Shown here: positions 24,385-33,660 of the stretch, in pieces | Numbering within the stretch: the stretch's first letter is position 1 | How the letters are laid out: every line of letters starts with the position of its first letter | Assembly: GCA_030448025.1 (NCBI GenBank) | Contig: JAUJNQ010000003.1 | Coordinates: 1-57,772 of the forward strand | Source: Acidimicrobiales bacterium | GTDB lineage: Bacteria > Actinomycetota > Acidimicrobiia > Acidimicrobiales > GCA-2861595 | Direction: 5' to 3' | Length of the DNA: 57,772 bases | Program-made: the position numbers and the translations under genes | Notes under the pieces: model-generated | What the model saw: only the letters and a program-made list of their open reading frames with translations | Database searches by the model: none | Told to the model about the DNA's origin: nothing

Positions 24385-27210
24385 TCACTGCGGAAGGAGC
24401 AACGGGCCGCAGGCCGAACCGGCCGCAGGTCCGGCCGCCGCGGTACCCGGCACGTTCAGCACCGGCTCCGAGGGGCGGTGCAGGACAAGGAGGGTGAGGA
24501 AGGGGGCGATGTAGACGAAGACCACCGCCGTCACCGCCACGCCCGAGTCGTTGACGACACAGCCGAGCAGCCCGGTGGCGACCATGGCGAAGGCCCCCAC
24601 CCGCAGGGCGGAACGGTTCACCAAAAGCTCGGGCAGCCCCCGGCCCCGCAGCAGCACGTAGAGCCCGTAGAGGAAGATCAGCGGGAGGGTCCACGACAAC
24701 GGCGACGCGAACGTGCTCAGGCTTCCCTCTGCCTTGCGGGCCAGGGTTGTGAAGAGTGGCTCCAGGCCCTCTTCCTGGACCCGGGTTATCAGCCGGCCCA
24801 GATGGGTGCGGACTCCCGGGGGCCTGAGCATGTCCACGCCGGTGGCAGCGGCCGCCGCCGCCACCGTCACCGCTGCGCCCGCGAGCACCGTGCGCCACGA
24901 CACGGGCTTGCCCGACAGGGCCAGGAGCGTGAGGCCGAACACGGGGATGAGGGTGAGGATGCCACCCACGTCGGCGCCGAGCGCCGGGGCACCGTCGACA
25001 AGGACCACCAGCGCCAGCAACGCGCCCGCCGTCAACAGTGCCTCCCTCCGCCGGGGGGCACGGTGGACGTGCACTGCGGCGACCACGAGCGTGCTCGACG
25101 CCAGGGCGGCGAAGGCGGCGTTGCCCAAGCCTGAGAACCGCCCCGCCGTGTAAGGACCGGAGTAACCGAGGAAGCTCGAGAGCTGGAGGCGGGCGCCGGT
25201 GGCCATGTCGACGGCGAGCACGGCAACGGTGGCGCCGCAGATCCACGCCAAGGGTGAGAGCGGATGGCGCCGAGCCCGGAGGGCGGCGGCTACGACGAGG
25301 GCGTCGATCCCCAGGAGGAACACGATGAGCGTGCCACCGAGACGGGTGATCCCCGGGACGGCCCACGCCGCGAAGGTGGCGAGGGGCCAGGCGGCGAAGG
25401 CCAGCACCAGCAAGCGCAGGGCGCGGCCGCGACCGATCAAGCCCAACCGCCGGGCCAGCATGGCCAGCAGGTACACGACCGCCTGCAGGGCGATGTAGCC
25501 GTACACGACCCGCGAGTAGAGGTCCTCCCGCAGAGTGGCGTCACGATCCATGTCCCAGAGCAGGCCCACGCCGGGGGTTCCCGGTCGGTAGCGGAGGGGG
25601 TGGCCCACCATGGCGCTGGGGACCTCAGCGTCCAGGGCGTGGAGCACCGTGGGGGCCACGTCGGTAAGGGTCACCAGGCCGGACTGGCGAGTGGACGGTG
25701 AGTACAGCCGCCCCCGGCTGACGCCCCGCCCGCCGGCCACCATCGGCGCCAGGCTCCAGTCCTCCCCTGAGGGTGTGACGGAGACAACGAGCAGCAGGGC
25801 GTCGGGGCCGGCGAGATCCATCACCTCCCCGAGGGCCCGGTCAGCTGCGGCCAGCGCCTGGGGCCGAGCGCCCACCTCGGCGCTCCCCGGATCGACCAGG
25901 ACCACGTCCGCTGCCCCCAGCGCGGCGACGAGCTCTCGGCGGAGGGCCGCAGGGTCGGCCCCGAAGTCGGTGCCCACGCGGCCGGCGTCCACCGACCCGT
26001 GCGAGTCCATGAGCGCCACCGCGCCCCTGCCGATCACCGCCGTGCGCAGGCCGGCTCGGTGCAATGCATCGCCCAACGCACCGGGCGGACTGGACACGTG
26101 CCGGCGCTGGTTGAGTCGGATGGTCCGGGCCGCGTCGGGGACCTCGATCGTCCCCCGCCCCGTCGCTTCGATGGCCCCGCCATCCTCTGGGCCGACCTCG
26201 GGACCGGCGCGCACCTTGGCCCCGGCGCCGAGGCTGGCGTAGCCCTCGGTGATGGACGGCCGGTCGGACAGGGTGCGCACCGCCGACGCGGCCACGGCGC
26301 CGCGGTCCACCAGGACGTCGAGGTTGGGCATGGTGCCGGCATTGAGGTCGTCGACGCGAAGACCCGGGATGCCCATCAGGACCACCTTGTTCGGTCTGGC
26401 CCACGGCCCCACGCTCGACGGCAGCGATTGGCTGCCGGCCCAAAGGGCGGCCGCGACAAGGAGGGTGAAGCACGCGACGATGGCCGCCATCCGCTGTGCC
26501 TCGCTGGTCAGCCGCGGCCACAGGGCGCGCAGGATGTCCGCGCCCTGGGCTGCCCGGTGCCCGAAACCCGCCATCGACCGCCCCCGATGGTGGTGGTCCA
26601 TGTCCACGTCGACCTCGATCACGGAGGCGCCTGCCCTGCGGGCGTCGATGGTCATGGCCGTCTCCAGGCCGAAGCGCTCGGCCAATGGGAGCTCCCGCAA
26701 CAATGCGGCCCGAACGGCCCGCTGCCCGGACAGGGGAGCCCGGACATCGGTGCCCGTGGCCCGGCGGATGCCCGCCCCGGCCAGGCGCCGCACCAGGCCC
26801 ACACCGCCGCGGCGCCCGGCGGCGGGCAACACGGCGACGACGAGGTCGGCGTCGCCCTCCAATACGGGAACGAGCAGGCGCTCGGCGAGGCCGGCGCTGG
26901 CGCCCACGTCGGCGTCGACGAGGAGGTAGACGCCGGCCTCCGGGGTGGCGGCCACACCGGCTCGAATGGCGCCACCCTTTCCCACGTTGGCCGGCAGGCT
27001 GAGCACTCGTGCGCCTGCCTCTAGGGCGGCTTCGCCGGTCCTGTCGCGGGAGCCGTCGTCGACGACCACCACGTCGTCGACGTCGGCGAGCGATCGGAGG
27101 GAGGCAACGGTGGGCCCCACCGAGGTGGCCATGTCGCGGGCCGCCACCAAGGCGACGACCGGGCCCAGCTTCTCCTTACCCACTCTGCGCATCTCCACAC
27201 ACTTGGCCAT
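24385..27210 (-). CDS. Fusion: GT2 glycosyltransferase, alkaline-phosphatase-like domain and polytopic membrane domain
   Basis: The 941-residue single frame holds three parts. Residues 15-240 are a family-2 glycosyltransferase (VVVVDDGSRDRTGEAALEAG, LPANVGKGGAIRAG, LLVDADVG). A membrane helix at about 243-262 leads to an extracytoplasmic alkaline-phosphatase-superfamily-like domain (about 270-560: VVLMGIPGLRVDDL, MPNLDVLVDRGAVAAS, LTDVAPTVLHALD). About nine or ten membrane helices occupy 570-905. The first part resembles dolichyl-phosphate or decaprenyl-phosphate sugar synthases. The third resembles uncharacterised actinobacterial membrane proteins with such a phosphatase domain. It lies between steB and a MraY-like gene. 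A role in making or releasing a lipid-linked sugar is inference. Confidence 0.8.
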   Translation of the reverse strand: MAKCVEMRRVGKEKLGPVVALVAARDMATSVGPTVASLRSLADVDDVVVVDDGSRDRTGEAALEAGARVLSLPANVGKGGAIRAGVAATPEAGVYLLVDADVGASAGLAERLLVPVLEGDADLVVAVLPAAGRRGGVGLVRRLAGAGIRRATGTDVRAPLSGQRAVRAALLRELPLAERFGLETAMTIDARRAGASVIEVDVDMDHHHRGRSMAGFGHRAAQGADILRALWPRLTSEAQRMAAIVACFTLLVAAALWAGSQSLPSSVGPWARPNKVVLMGIPGLRVDDLNAGTMPNLDVLVDRGAVAASAVRTLSDRPSITEGYASLGAGAKVRAGPEVGPEDGGAIEATGRGTIEVPDAARTIRLNQRRHVSSPPGALGDALHRAGLRTAVIGRGAVALMDSHGSVDAGRVGTDFGADPAALRRELVAALGAADVVLVDPGSAEVGARPQALAAADRALGEVMDLAGPDALLLVVSVTPSGEDWSLAPMVAGGRGVSRGRLYSPSTRQSGLVTLTDVAPTVLHALDAEVPSAMVGHPLRYRPGTPGVGLLWDMDRDATLREDLYSRVVYGYIALQAVVYLLAMLARRLGLIGRGRALRLLVLAFAAWPLATFAAWAVPGITRLGGTLIVFLLGIDALVVAAALRARRHPLSPLAWICGATVAVLAVDMATGARLQLSSFLGYSGPYTAGRFSGLGNAAFAALASSTLVVAAVHVHRAPRRREALLTAGALLALVVLVDGAPALGADVGGILTLIPVFGLTLLALSGKPVSWRTVLAGAAVTVAAAAAATGVDMLRPPGVRTHLGRLITRVQEEGLEPLFTTLARKAEGSLSTFASPLSWTLPLIFLYGLYVLLRGRGLPELLVNRSALRVGAFAMVATGLLGCVVNDSGVAVTAVVFVYIAPFLTLLVLHRPSEPVLNVPGTAAAGPAAGSACGPLLLPQ

Positions 27211-27240
27211 GCTGAGTCGCCACGCGCCGAACCGGGGCGC

Positions 27241-28179
27241 TCAAGAGGCGGTCTCGGGCACGAGGCTGGTGGCCCGCGGGCCCACCCCGTACTGGCCGAC
27301 CTTCCCCCGGGCCAGGTCCCGCAGGGCGTAGACAACGGCGAAGCGCCCTCGGAAGTCCTCGAGGTTGTCCACCGTGGTCAACAGGCTGGAGACCGAAGCG
27401 TTGTCCCGCAGCGGGCCCACGAAGACCGCGCGCTGTCCCGGCTGATCGCTCCCCTGGGGTTCCCGGCCGGGCTCGGCGGCCAGCACCCGCCCCCGTGCGG
27501 CGTCGGCCAGCTGGGCGGCGAAGGGAACCGCCAGTTGCTCGTTGGGTACCTCGGCCTCGGCGCCGGAGACCACGACGAAGCGGGTCCCGGACGACAGGCC
27601 GTCCAGGGCGACGTCGTCATCCCCCGGTGCCTCGACGTCCACGAAGGCGGCATCGCGCAGGGCGCGCAGGAGGAGGGGTGCGTCGGCATCGGCACCCGCC
27701 AGAGCCGACGCCAGCCGGGCCACGGCCGCTTGGCGCAAGGGGTCGGGAGCCCGCGCGGTGGCGCCCAGGATCCGGGCCAGGTCGTTGATGTCCTCGGGCT
27801 TTTCCAGGCGCAGCTTGGAGGTGAACCACAGCGTTGCCTGGTACCGGGCGCCGGCCGCCACCAGCGACGCCTGGAGCGCCTCCACAGGTGCACGCTCGGT
27901 GCCCTGCACTCCGACCACCACCACAGGGACATCGGCCAGGCGCCCCTCGACGGACTCGTTGCTGGCCTCCTCGGCGAACTTCGACCAACGACCGAGGTCG
28001 TCGCCAAGCCGCTGGTTCTCGCGGTCGGTGCGATCCACGCGTTCGGACACGCCATCCAGGCGCCGCTGAAGGACGTCGACCGTTGCCTGGTCGACCACGG
28101 TGGCGCCCAGGCCGATGCCCACCGCCAGGGCCAGGAACACGGCGGTGAGGGACACGAGGTGGAAGCGGAAGTTGACCAT
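27241..28179 (-). CDS. steB: SteB/MctB-like protein (DUF3186 family), cell separation or copper-linked
   Basis: The 312-residue protein has an N-terminal membrane anchor (residues 5-30, RFHLVSLTAVFLALAVGIGL) followed by a coiled coil (about 35-70) and a Rossmann-like extracytoplasmic region. The N-terminal VNFRFHLVSLTAVFLALAVG is diagnostic for the family of mycobacterial Rv1698/MctB and corynebacterial SteB. MctB was linked to copper handling. SteB with SteA controls cell separation in Corynebacterium. The gene directly follows steA by 18 bases, supporting the SteA-SteB pair. No metal-binding cluster is obvious here, which favours the cell-separation role. Confidence 0.88.
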   Translation of the reverse strand: MVNFRFHLVSLTAVFLALAVGIGLGATVVDQATVDVLQRRLDGVSERVDRTDRENQRLGDDLGRWSKFAEEASNESVEGRLADVPVVVVGVQGTERAPVEALQASLVAAGARYQATLWFTSKLRLEKPEDINDLARILGATARAPDPLRQAAVARLASALAGADADAPLLLRALRDAAFVDVEAPGDDDVALDGLSSGTRFVVVSGAEAEVPNEQLAVPFAAQLADAARGRVLAAEPGREPQGSDQPGQRAVFVGPLRDNASVSSLLTTVDNLEDFRGRFAVVYALRDLARGKVGQYGVGPRATSLVPETAS

Positions 28180-28197
28180 GGCGGCGAGCTCGACCCC

Positions 28198-29388
28198 TTA
28201 ATGGGTGATGGAGCGCAGCACCTCCCGCACGAGGAGCCAGACGCTCTCGAAGTAGACGCGGGGGACGAAGGCCACGCCCACCACCACGAAGCACAGCGTC
28301 ACGGCCAGGAGGAAGAGCAGCACGTCGCGCTTGCGAAGGCGGTTGTCGTAGAGCTGGCTCACGCCCTTGGCGTCCACCAGGAGCTGGCCCACCTTGAGGC
28401 GAGTGATGAAGGTCGACGCCATGCCCGAACGTCCCTTGGCGAGGAACTCAACCATGGATCCGTGGGAACCGACGGCCACGATGAGCTGGGCCCCCTTCTC
28501 GTAGGCCAGGAGCATGGCCACGTCCTCGCTCATGCCTCCGGCCTCGAAGGTGGTGTAGGCCAGGCCCAGAGCGTCCAGGCGGGCGGCGCCGGGCGCTTCT
28601 CCTCCCGGGTAGGCATGCACCACCAGCTGGGCGCCGCTGCGGAGAGCGTCAGTGGACACCGAGTCGAAGTCACCGATGATGACGTGGGGTCGGAAGCCGA
28701 ACTCCAGCAGGGCGTCGGCGCCTCCGTCGACGGCCACGAGCACGGGGCGCATCTCGCGGACGTAGCTTCGCAGGGTGGCCAGGTCCTCCCGGTAGTCGTT
28801 GCCCCGCACCACCACGAGGACGTGGCGGCCCTTCACGTCGACATCGAGGTCGGGGACGTCCGGGGTGTCGAAGGCAAGGTGGTGCTCTCGCTGCATGTAC
28901 TCGAGGGTGTTGGACGCGAAGCGCTCCAGCTCGTCGCCCACCACTTGCTTGGCCGCCTCGTAGGCGCGCTCGAGCGACTGGAGGTCCTGGCGCACCCCCC
29001 TGCCGACGACGGCACCGTCGAGCCACACCTCCTCGCCCCGGATGTGAACCCGTTGGCCCTCGGCCACTCGCTCCATCACGTCGGGGCCCACGCCGTCGAG
29101 CAGGGGGATGCCGGCGGCGGCGACCAGGAGGGGCCCGACGTTCGGGTAGCGGCCCGACAGCGACCGGGCCACGTTGACCACCGCCCCCACCCGTTGCTGC
29201 AGGAGGCCTTCTGCTGCCAGGCGATCCAGGTCCTCGTGGTCGATGATGGCCACGTCGCCAGGTTGGAGGCGACTGGTGAGGTTCTTGGTGCGCCGGTCGA
29301 GGCGGGCCGGCCCCGAGGTCACCGCCACTGCTGGACCGGTGCTGCCCGGCTCGTCCTTGGGGGCCACCTCGGTCCCCTTGCGGGCCAT
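28198..29388 (-). CDS. steA: SteA-like cell-separation protein (thiamine-pyrophosphokinase-like fold)
   Basis: The 396-residue protein has a globular N-terminal part and a TPK-like central region (about 200-320: VLVVVRGNDYREDLATL, LVAVDGGADALLEFGFRPHV, IIGDFDSVSTDAL). One C-terminal membrane helix lies at about 360-385. It matches Rv1697/SteA, which partners SteB at the septum. The ATG at 29388 gives the usual basic leader (MARKGTEVAPKDEPG); the longer frame upstream overlaps recN. The order recN-steA-steB-pyrG matches mycobacteria apart from the two genes inserted before pyrG. Confidence 0.9.
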   Translation of the reverse strand: MARKGTEVAPKDEPGSTGPAVAVTSGPARLDRRTKNLTSRLQPGDVAIIDHEDLDRLAAEGLLQQRVGAVVNVARSLSGRYPNVGPLLVAAAGIPLLDGVGPDVMERVAEGQRVHIRGEEVWLDGAVVGRGVRQDLQSLERAYEAAKQVVGDELERFASNTLEYMQREHHLAFDTPDVPDLDVDVKGRHVLVVVRGNDYREDLATLRSYVREMRPVLVAVDGGADALLEFGFRPHVIIGDFDSVSTDALRSGAQLVVHAYPGGEAPGAARLDALGLAYTTFEAGGMSEDVAMLLAYEKGAQLIVAVGSHGSMVEFLAKGRSGMASTFITRLKVGQLLVDAKGVSQLYDNRLRKRDVLLFLLAVTLCFVVVGVAFVPRVYFESVWLLVREVLRSITH

Positions 29389-29419
29389 CACGACGCTTCG
29401 GGGATCGGGGTTCGGGCCG

Positions 29420-31153
29420 TCATGGGTGTCGGCCCCGCTCTCTGGCTGCGACGGCCAACAGCTCCTCGGCGTGATCCCGCGCCGCAGGGCTCTGGGGCTG
29501 GCCGGACAGCATGCGCGACAGCTCCAGGATCCGGGCGTCCCCCTCGACGACTCGGGCCTCGGCGAGGGTGCGCCCGCCCCGCTCACTCTTGTGGACCGCC
29601 ACCTGATGGTCGGCGTAGGCCGCGACCTGCGGCAGGTGGGTGACCACCAGCACCTGGCGTCCGTTGGCGGCCGGGGTCGTGCTCTGGACGGCCTCGGCGC
29701 TGGCGAGCAGGGCGAGGGATCGTCCCACGGCCAGCGCCGCCTGGCCTCCGACACCGGCGTCGACCTCGTCGAAGACCACGGTGGGCGGCCAGCCGTCGCC
29801 CGGCCCGCTCAGGCCCAGCACCAGGCGGGTGGCCAGCATGGCGCGTGACAGCTCACCACCGGACGCCACTCGGGCCAGCGGCAAAGCGGGCTCCCCGCGG
29901 TTGGCACCGAGGAGGAACGCGACGGCGTCGCCGGCCATGTCGCTGGGGTTGGCGCCACCCGAGCCGTCGCCGACGTGGACCTCGAGGCGAGCCTCGGGCA
30001 TGGCCAGCTCCCGAAGGTGGGTCTCCACTGCCGCCGCCAGCAGCGGAGCGGCCCGTCGGCGGGCCTCCCCCACGGCGGCGGCCGCCCCCATGAGCTCGGA
30101 CAGGGCCTCCTGGCGCCTGCTCTCGAGCAGCGCAGCCCGCTCGGCGTGGGACTCGAGCACGCCCAGGCGGGTGCGCGCCTCCTCGGCGTAGGCCATGACG
30201 TCGACCACCGAACCCACCGAGCCCACCGAGGCCGGCGAACCCACCGAGCCCGGCGTCCTGGGGCCTCTCGAGGGCCCGTACTTGCGGGCCAGCTGGTGCA
30301 GGAGGCTACGCCGAGCCCGGACCTCGGCCAGGCGCTCAGGATCCTCCTCCAAGGCGTCGGCGGTGACCCGGAGGTCGGCGGCGACCTCGCTCACCTCGGC
30401 CGTGAGGGCGCTGAGGCGCTGCTCCAGAACAGCCAGCGGCTCCCGGCGGGCCACCGCCGCCAGGGCCGTACCGAGGGCGTCCGAGGCGCCGTCCTCGCCG
30501 CCGAGGGCCTCGGCGGCAAGAGTTGCCGCCTCCCGGTGGGCCAGTGCGTCCGCAAGTCGCTCCTCCTCCGCTTCCAGGGCCACGTCCTCGCCGGCGTCGG
30601 TGAGGGCGGCGGCGTCGATCTCGGCCAGCTGGTAGCGCAGCAGGTCGACTTCACGGATGCGAGCCCCCTCGTCCCCGCCCAGGGCGTCGAGCGCCTCGTC
30701 CACGGCCCGCAATCGCTCCCGGGCGGCGATCAGCGGACTGTGGTCGACGCCACCGAAGGCATCGAGGGCGGCGCGCTGCACCGGTGCCGACAAGAGCGAC
30801 TGGTGAGCGTGCTGACCGTGGAGGTCCACCAAGCCGGCCCCGACCTCGGCCAGCGCGGCCACCGGAGCGATGCGCCCGTCGACGTAGGCACGCGAGCGCC
30901 CCGCGGCGGGGATGGCTCGGGCCAGGATCACCTCCCTGTCATCCACTACGAAGCGGCCCTCGATCCACGCCTCGTCGGCGCCGGCACGGACCAGCGTTGC
31001 GTCCGCCCGCCCTCCCACGAGGAGCTCGATGGCCTCGACGAGCATGGTCTTGCCCGCGCCCGTCTCCCCAGTCACTGCCGTCATGCCCGCCTCGAGCACC
31101 AACTCTGCTCGGGCGATGACCCCGAGGTCGCGGAGGCGCAGCTCGACCAACAT
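29420..31153 (-). CDS. recN: DNA repair protein RecN
   Basis: The 577-residue SMC-like ATPase acts early in double-strand break repair. The Walker A motif is VTGETGAGKTMLVEAIELL (residues 27-45), with a split coiled coil (about 150-370) and signature and Walker B segments near the C-terminus (VASGGELSRAMLATRLVLGL, VVFDEVDAGVGGQAAL). A low-complexity insert near residue 300 repeats GSVGS units and lies in the coiled-coil tip. The start follows NAD kinase by 16 bases. The tlyA-nadK-recN order is conserved in Actinobacteria. Confidence 0.96.
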   Translation of the reverse strand: MLVELRLRDLGVIARAELVLEAGMTAVTGETGAGKTMLVEAIELLVGGRADATLVRAGADEAWIEGRFVVDDREVILARAIPAAGRSRAYVDGRIAPVAALAEVGAGLVDLHGQHAHQSLLSAPVQRAALDAFGGVDHSPLIAARERLRAVDEALDALGGDEGARIREVDLLRYQLAEIDAAALTDAGEDVALEAEEERLADALAHREAATLAAEALGGEDGASDALGTALAAVARREPLAVLEQRLSALTAEVSEVAADLRVTADALEEDPERLAEVRARRSLLHQLARKYGPSRGPRTPGSVGSPASVGSVGSVVDVMAYAEEARTRLGVLESHAERAALLESRRQEALSELMGAAAAVGEARRRAAPLLAAAVETHLRELAMPEARLEVHVGDGSGGANPSDMAGDAVAFLLGANRGEPALPLARVASGGELSRAMLATRLVLGLSGPGDGWPPTVVFDEVDAGVGGQAALAVGRSLALLASAEAVQSTTPAANGRQVLVVTHLPQVAAYADHQVAVHKSERGGRTLAEARVVEGDARILELSRMLSGQPQSPAARDHAEELLAVAARERGRHP

Positions 31154-31169
31154 CAGCGGGAGCTCGACA

Positions 31170-32024
31170 TCATCGGTCTGCCAGGCCGAACTTGGTCTTC
31201 AGGATCTGGTGGAAGTCCCGCCCGTCGTCGAAGGTCACGAACAGCGCATCGTGAGGTCCGGCTCGGCACTCGGCCACATCGCCGGGCCCGAGCACGGCGA
31301 GGCTGCGCCCGTCCACCACCAGCGCGGCGTCGGGCCCGTCGAGCACCTCCACGCCGACCCACTCCTCGGCGGTGAGCACCAGCGAGCGGTCGAAGAGCAT
31401 GTGGGGTGCCACGGTGGTGACCACCAGGGCCCGGTGGTGGGGGGAGACGATCGGACCGCGGGCCGAGAGGTTGTACGCCGTCGAGCCAGTGGGCGTGGAG
31501 ACGATCAGGGCGTCGGCGGCGCAGGTGATGAAGCACTCGCCACCGAGCGCCAGGGCCAGCCGAACGGTGTGACCCGACACGGTCTTCTCCAGCACGGCCT
31601 CGTTCAGAGCGGTCCAGCTCGCGCTGCCTCCTGCCCCCTTCACCTCGACCAGTAGGGTCATGCGGGCCTCGATGGAGAAGTCGCCGGCGAAGTAGCGCTC
31701 CAGGGCCGATTCCAGGCCGGTGGGCTCGACGGCCGTGAGGTATCCCAAGCGACCCACGTTGACACCCAGCACCGGGACGCCGGTACCGGTCACCAGGTCG
31801 ACGGTGCGCAACATGGTGCCGTCACCACCGAGGCTGACGGCCAGGTCGAGGCCACCGGTGAGCTTCTCCGGCGGCCAGGCGTGCTCGCGGAGGGCGGCTG
31901 CGGTGGCGTCCTCTTCGGGGACCCGAACCTCGTGACCCCGTCCCACCAACCATCGGGCCGTCTCGGCAGCCAGGTCGGTGGCCGCCTCGCGTAAGGCGTG
32001 ATGGACGATGGCGACGCTGGCCAC
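31170..32024 (-). CDS. nadK: NAD kinase
   Basis: The 284-residue enzyme phosphorylates NAD to NADP. Motifs are the GGDGT active site in AVSLGGDGTMLRTVDL (about residues 62-77), VPVLGVNVGRLGYLT and the NAD-binding IVSTPTGSTAYNLSARGP. The GTG at 32024 starts VASVAIVHHALREAA, two bases after the tlyA stop; a longer frame runs antisense through tlyA and is rejected. Translation is probably coupled to tlyA. The tlyA-nadK-recN cassette is shared with M. tuberculosis (Rv1694-Rv1696). Confidence 0.95.
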   Translation of the reverse strand: MASVAIVHHALREAATDLAAETARWLVGRGHEVRVPEEDATAAALREHAWPPEKLTGGLDLAVSLGGDGTMLRTVDLVTGTGVPVLGVNVGRLGYLTAVEPTGLESALERYFAGDFSIEARMTLLVEVKGAGGSASWTALNEAVLEKTVSGHTVRLALALGGECFITCAADALIVSTPTGSTAYNLSARGPIVSPHHRALVVTTVAPHMLFDRSLVLTAEEWVGVEVLDGPDAALVVDGRSLAVLGPGDVAECRAGPHDALFVTFDDGRDFHQILKTKFGLADR

Positions 32025-32026
32025 GG

Positions 32027-32848
32027 CTACTGAACCAGGTCCCGCGCCGCGTCGACGACCGCGTCGAGGTCGACGACCGGTGCCCCCGAGGGGGCCGTAT
32101 GGGCACGAAGGTGAGCGAGGAACTCGACGTTGCCGCCGGCCCCGGTGAGGGGCGACACCATGGCCCCTATCATCGCCGCTCCCCGGCCTTCGAGCGCGCC
32201 GCGCACCTCCCCGAGCACCCGCCGCCACACCTGGGGGTCCCGGATCACCCCCTCTCCCCTGGACGCCTCGGCCCGTCCGGCCTCGAACTGCGGCTTCACC
32301 AGCACCACCACGTCGGCGCCGGCGGCGGCGTTCGAGCCGAGGAGAGCGGGCGCCGCGGTGGCCAGCGAGATGAAGGAGAGGTCGGCCACCACCACATCGA
32401 ACGGCGTGGCAGCCACGAAGTGACGGACGTTGGTGCGCTCGACCAAGTGGACCCGCAAGTCGGCTCGGAGGCGCTCGTGGAGTTGGCCATAGCCCACGTC
32501 GAGGGCGGTGACACCCGCCGCTCCCCGTTGGAGCAGGCAGTCGGTGAAGCCGCCCGTCGATGCCCCGGCGTCCAAGGCGTGGCGACCGGACACGTCGACG
32601 GCGAAGTGATCGAGAGCGGCGTCGAGCTTGTGACCACCCCGGCTCACGAACTGTGGGGGAGGACCTGCCACCTCGAGGACCTCTCCTGCGGCCACCAATC
32701 TGGAGGCCTTGTCGGCCGGGGCGCCGCCGACGAGCACCCGTCCGTCCATCACGAAGGCCCGGGCCAGCTCCCGGCTGGACACCAGGCCCCGGCGCACCAG
32801 CTCGGCATCGAGGCGCCGCCGGCCGGTCACGACTCGCCGAACGCCCAT
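32027..32848 (-). CDS. tlyA: TlyA-family rRNA 2'-O-methyltransferase
   Basis: The 273-residue protein has an N-terminal S4 domain (about 10-65, RRLDAELVRRGLVSSRELAR) and an FtsJ-type SAM methyltransferase domain (FVSRGGHKLDAALDHF, LDAGASTGGFTDCLLQRGA, DVVVADLSFISL). In mycobacteria TlyA methylates 16S C1409 and 23S C1920 and affects capreomycin sensitivity. C1920 lies in helix 69, eleven bases from the intron insertion described below. It opens the long minus-strand operon and faces the rhomboid gene across 50 bases. Confidence 0.94.
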   Translation of the reverse strand: MGVRRVVTGRRRLDAELVRRGLVSSRELARAFVMDGRVLVGGAPADKASRLVAAGEVLEVAGPPPQFVSRGGHKLDAALDHFAVDVSGRHALDAGASTGGFTDCLLQRGAAGVTALDVGYGQLHERLRADLRVHLVERTNVRHFVAATPFDVVVADLSFISLATAAPALLGSNAAAGADVVVLVKPQFEAGRAEASRGEGVIRDPQVWRRVLGEVRGALEGRGAAMIGAMVSPLTGAGGNVEFLAHLRAHTAPSGAPVVDLDAVVDAARDLVQ

Positions 32849-32898
32849 CGTCGAGAGGCCAAGGGATCCATCGGGCCGCCCACTAACCTCCGCCCAGC

Positions 32899-33660
32899 GT
32901 GATCCCCCTCAAGGACTACAACCCCACCCGCACGACGCCCGTCATCACCATCGTGCTCATCGCCGCTTGCGTGGGCATCTTCGTGCTCGTCCAACCCCGT
33001 GGTGACGACATCGACGAGGCGGAGTTCAGCTACAGGACTGCGGCCATCCCCTGCGAGGTGGTCAATGCTCGGCCGCTCTCCGAGGACGAGGTGGACGAGA
33101 CGCTCGATGGCGAGACCGAGGCTTGTTCCGACGGCTCGGAGTCGCGGCCGGTCTTTCCGGACAAGAGCGTGTACCTCGCCGTGCTGTACTCGATGTTCCT
33201 CCACGGGAGCTGGCTCCACCTTCTCGGCAACATGCTGTTCCTGTGGGTCTTCGGCAACAACATCGAGGACCGCGGCAGGCCCACCTACGTGGCCTTCTAC
33301 CTCCTGGCCGGCTTGGTGGCCACTATCGCTCACGTGGCCGTACAGCCCAACAGCACGGTGCCCGTGGTGGGTGCGTCGGGTGCCATTGCCGGAGTAATGG
33401 GCGCCTACCTCGTTCTCTTCCCCAACGTGCGCATCCGATCGCTCATCTTCCTCTTCTTCTTCGTCACCTTCGCCGATCTCCGGGCCAAGTGGCTCCTCGG
33501 CGCCTGGTTCGTGCTGCAGTTCTTCACCAACCCGGCCGAGGGCGTGGCCTGGGTGGCCCACGTCGGTGGGTTTGTCTTCGGCGTGCTGGCCGGGCTCGTA
33601 TGGCGGGCAATCTCACCTCCGGGCTCCTACGACACATCGGTGGCTCGGCCGGCCTTCTAG
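32899..33660 (+). CDS. Rhomboid-family intramembrane serine protease
   Basis: The 253-residue protein has six or seven membrane helices. The catalytic serine is in GASGAIAGVMGAYL (about residues 157-170) and the catalytic histidine in AHVGGFVFGVLAG. FLHGSWLHLLGNMLFLWVFG is the conserved loop-and-helix region. A roughly 55-residue extracytoplasmic insert with two cysteines (residues 53 and 75) follows helix 1. Substrates are unknown. The GTG start is preceded by TAACCT nine bases upstream. The stop lies in a tandem repeat region. It is a lone plus-strand gene. Confidence 0.93.
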   Translation: MIPLKDYNPTRTTPVITIVLIAACVGIFVLVQPRGDDIDEAEFSYRTAAIPCEVVNARPLSEDEVDETLDGETEACSDGSESRPVFPDKSVYLAVLYSMFLHGSWLHLLGNMLFLWVFGNNIEDRGRPTYVAFYLLAGLVATIAHVAVQPNSTVPVVGASGAIAGVMGAYLVLFPNVRIRSLIFLFFFVTFADLRAKWLLGAWFVLQFFTNPAEGVAWVAHVGGFVFGVLAGLVWRAISPPGSYDTSVARPAF

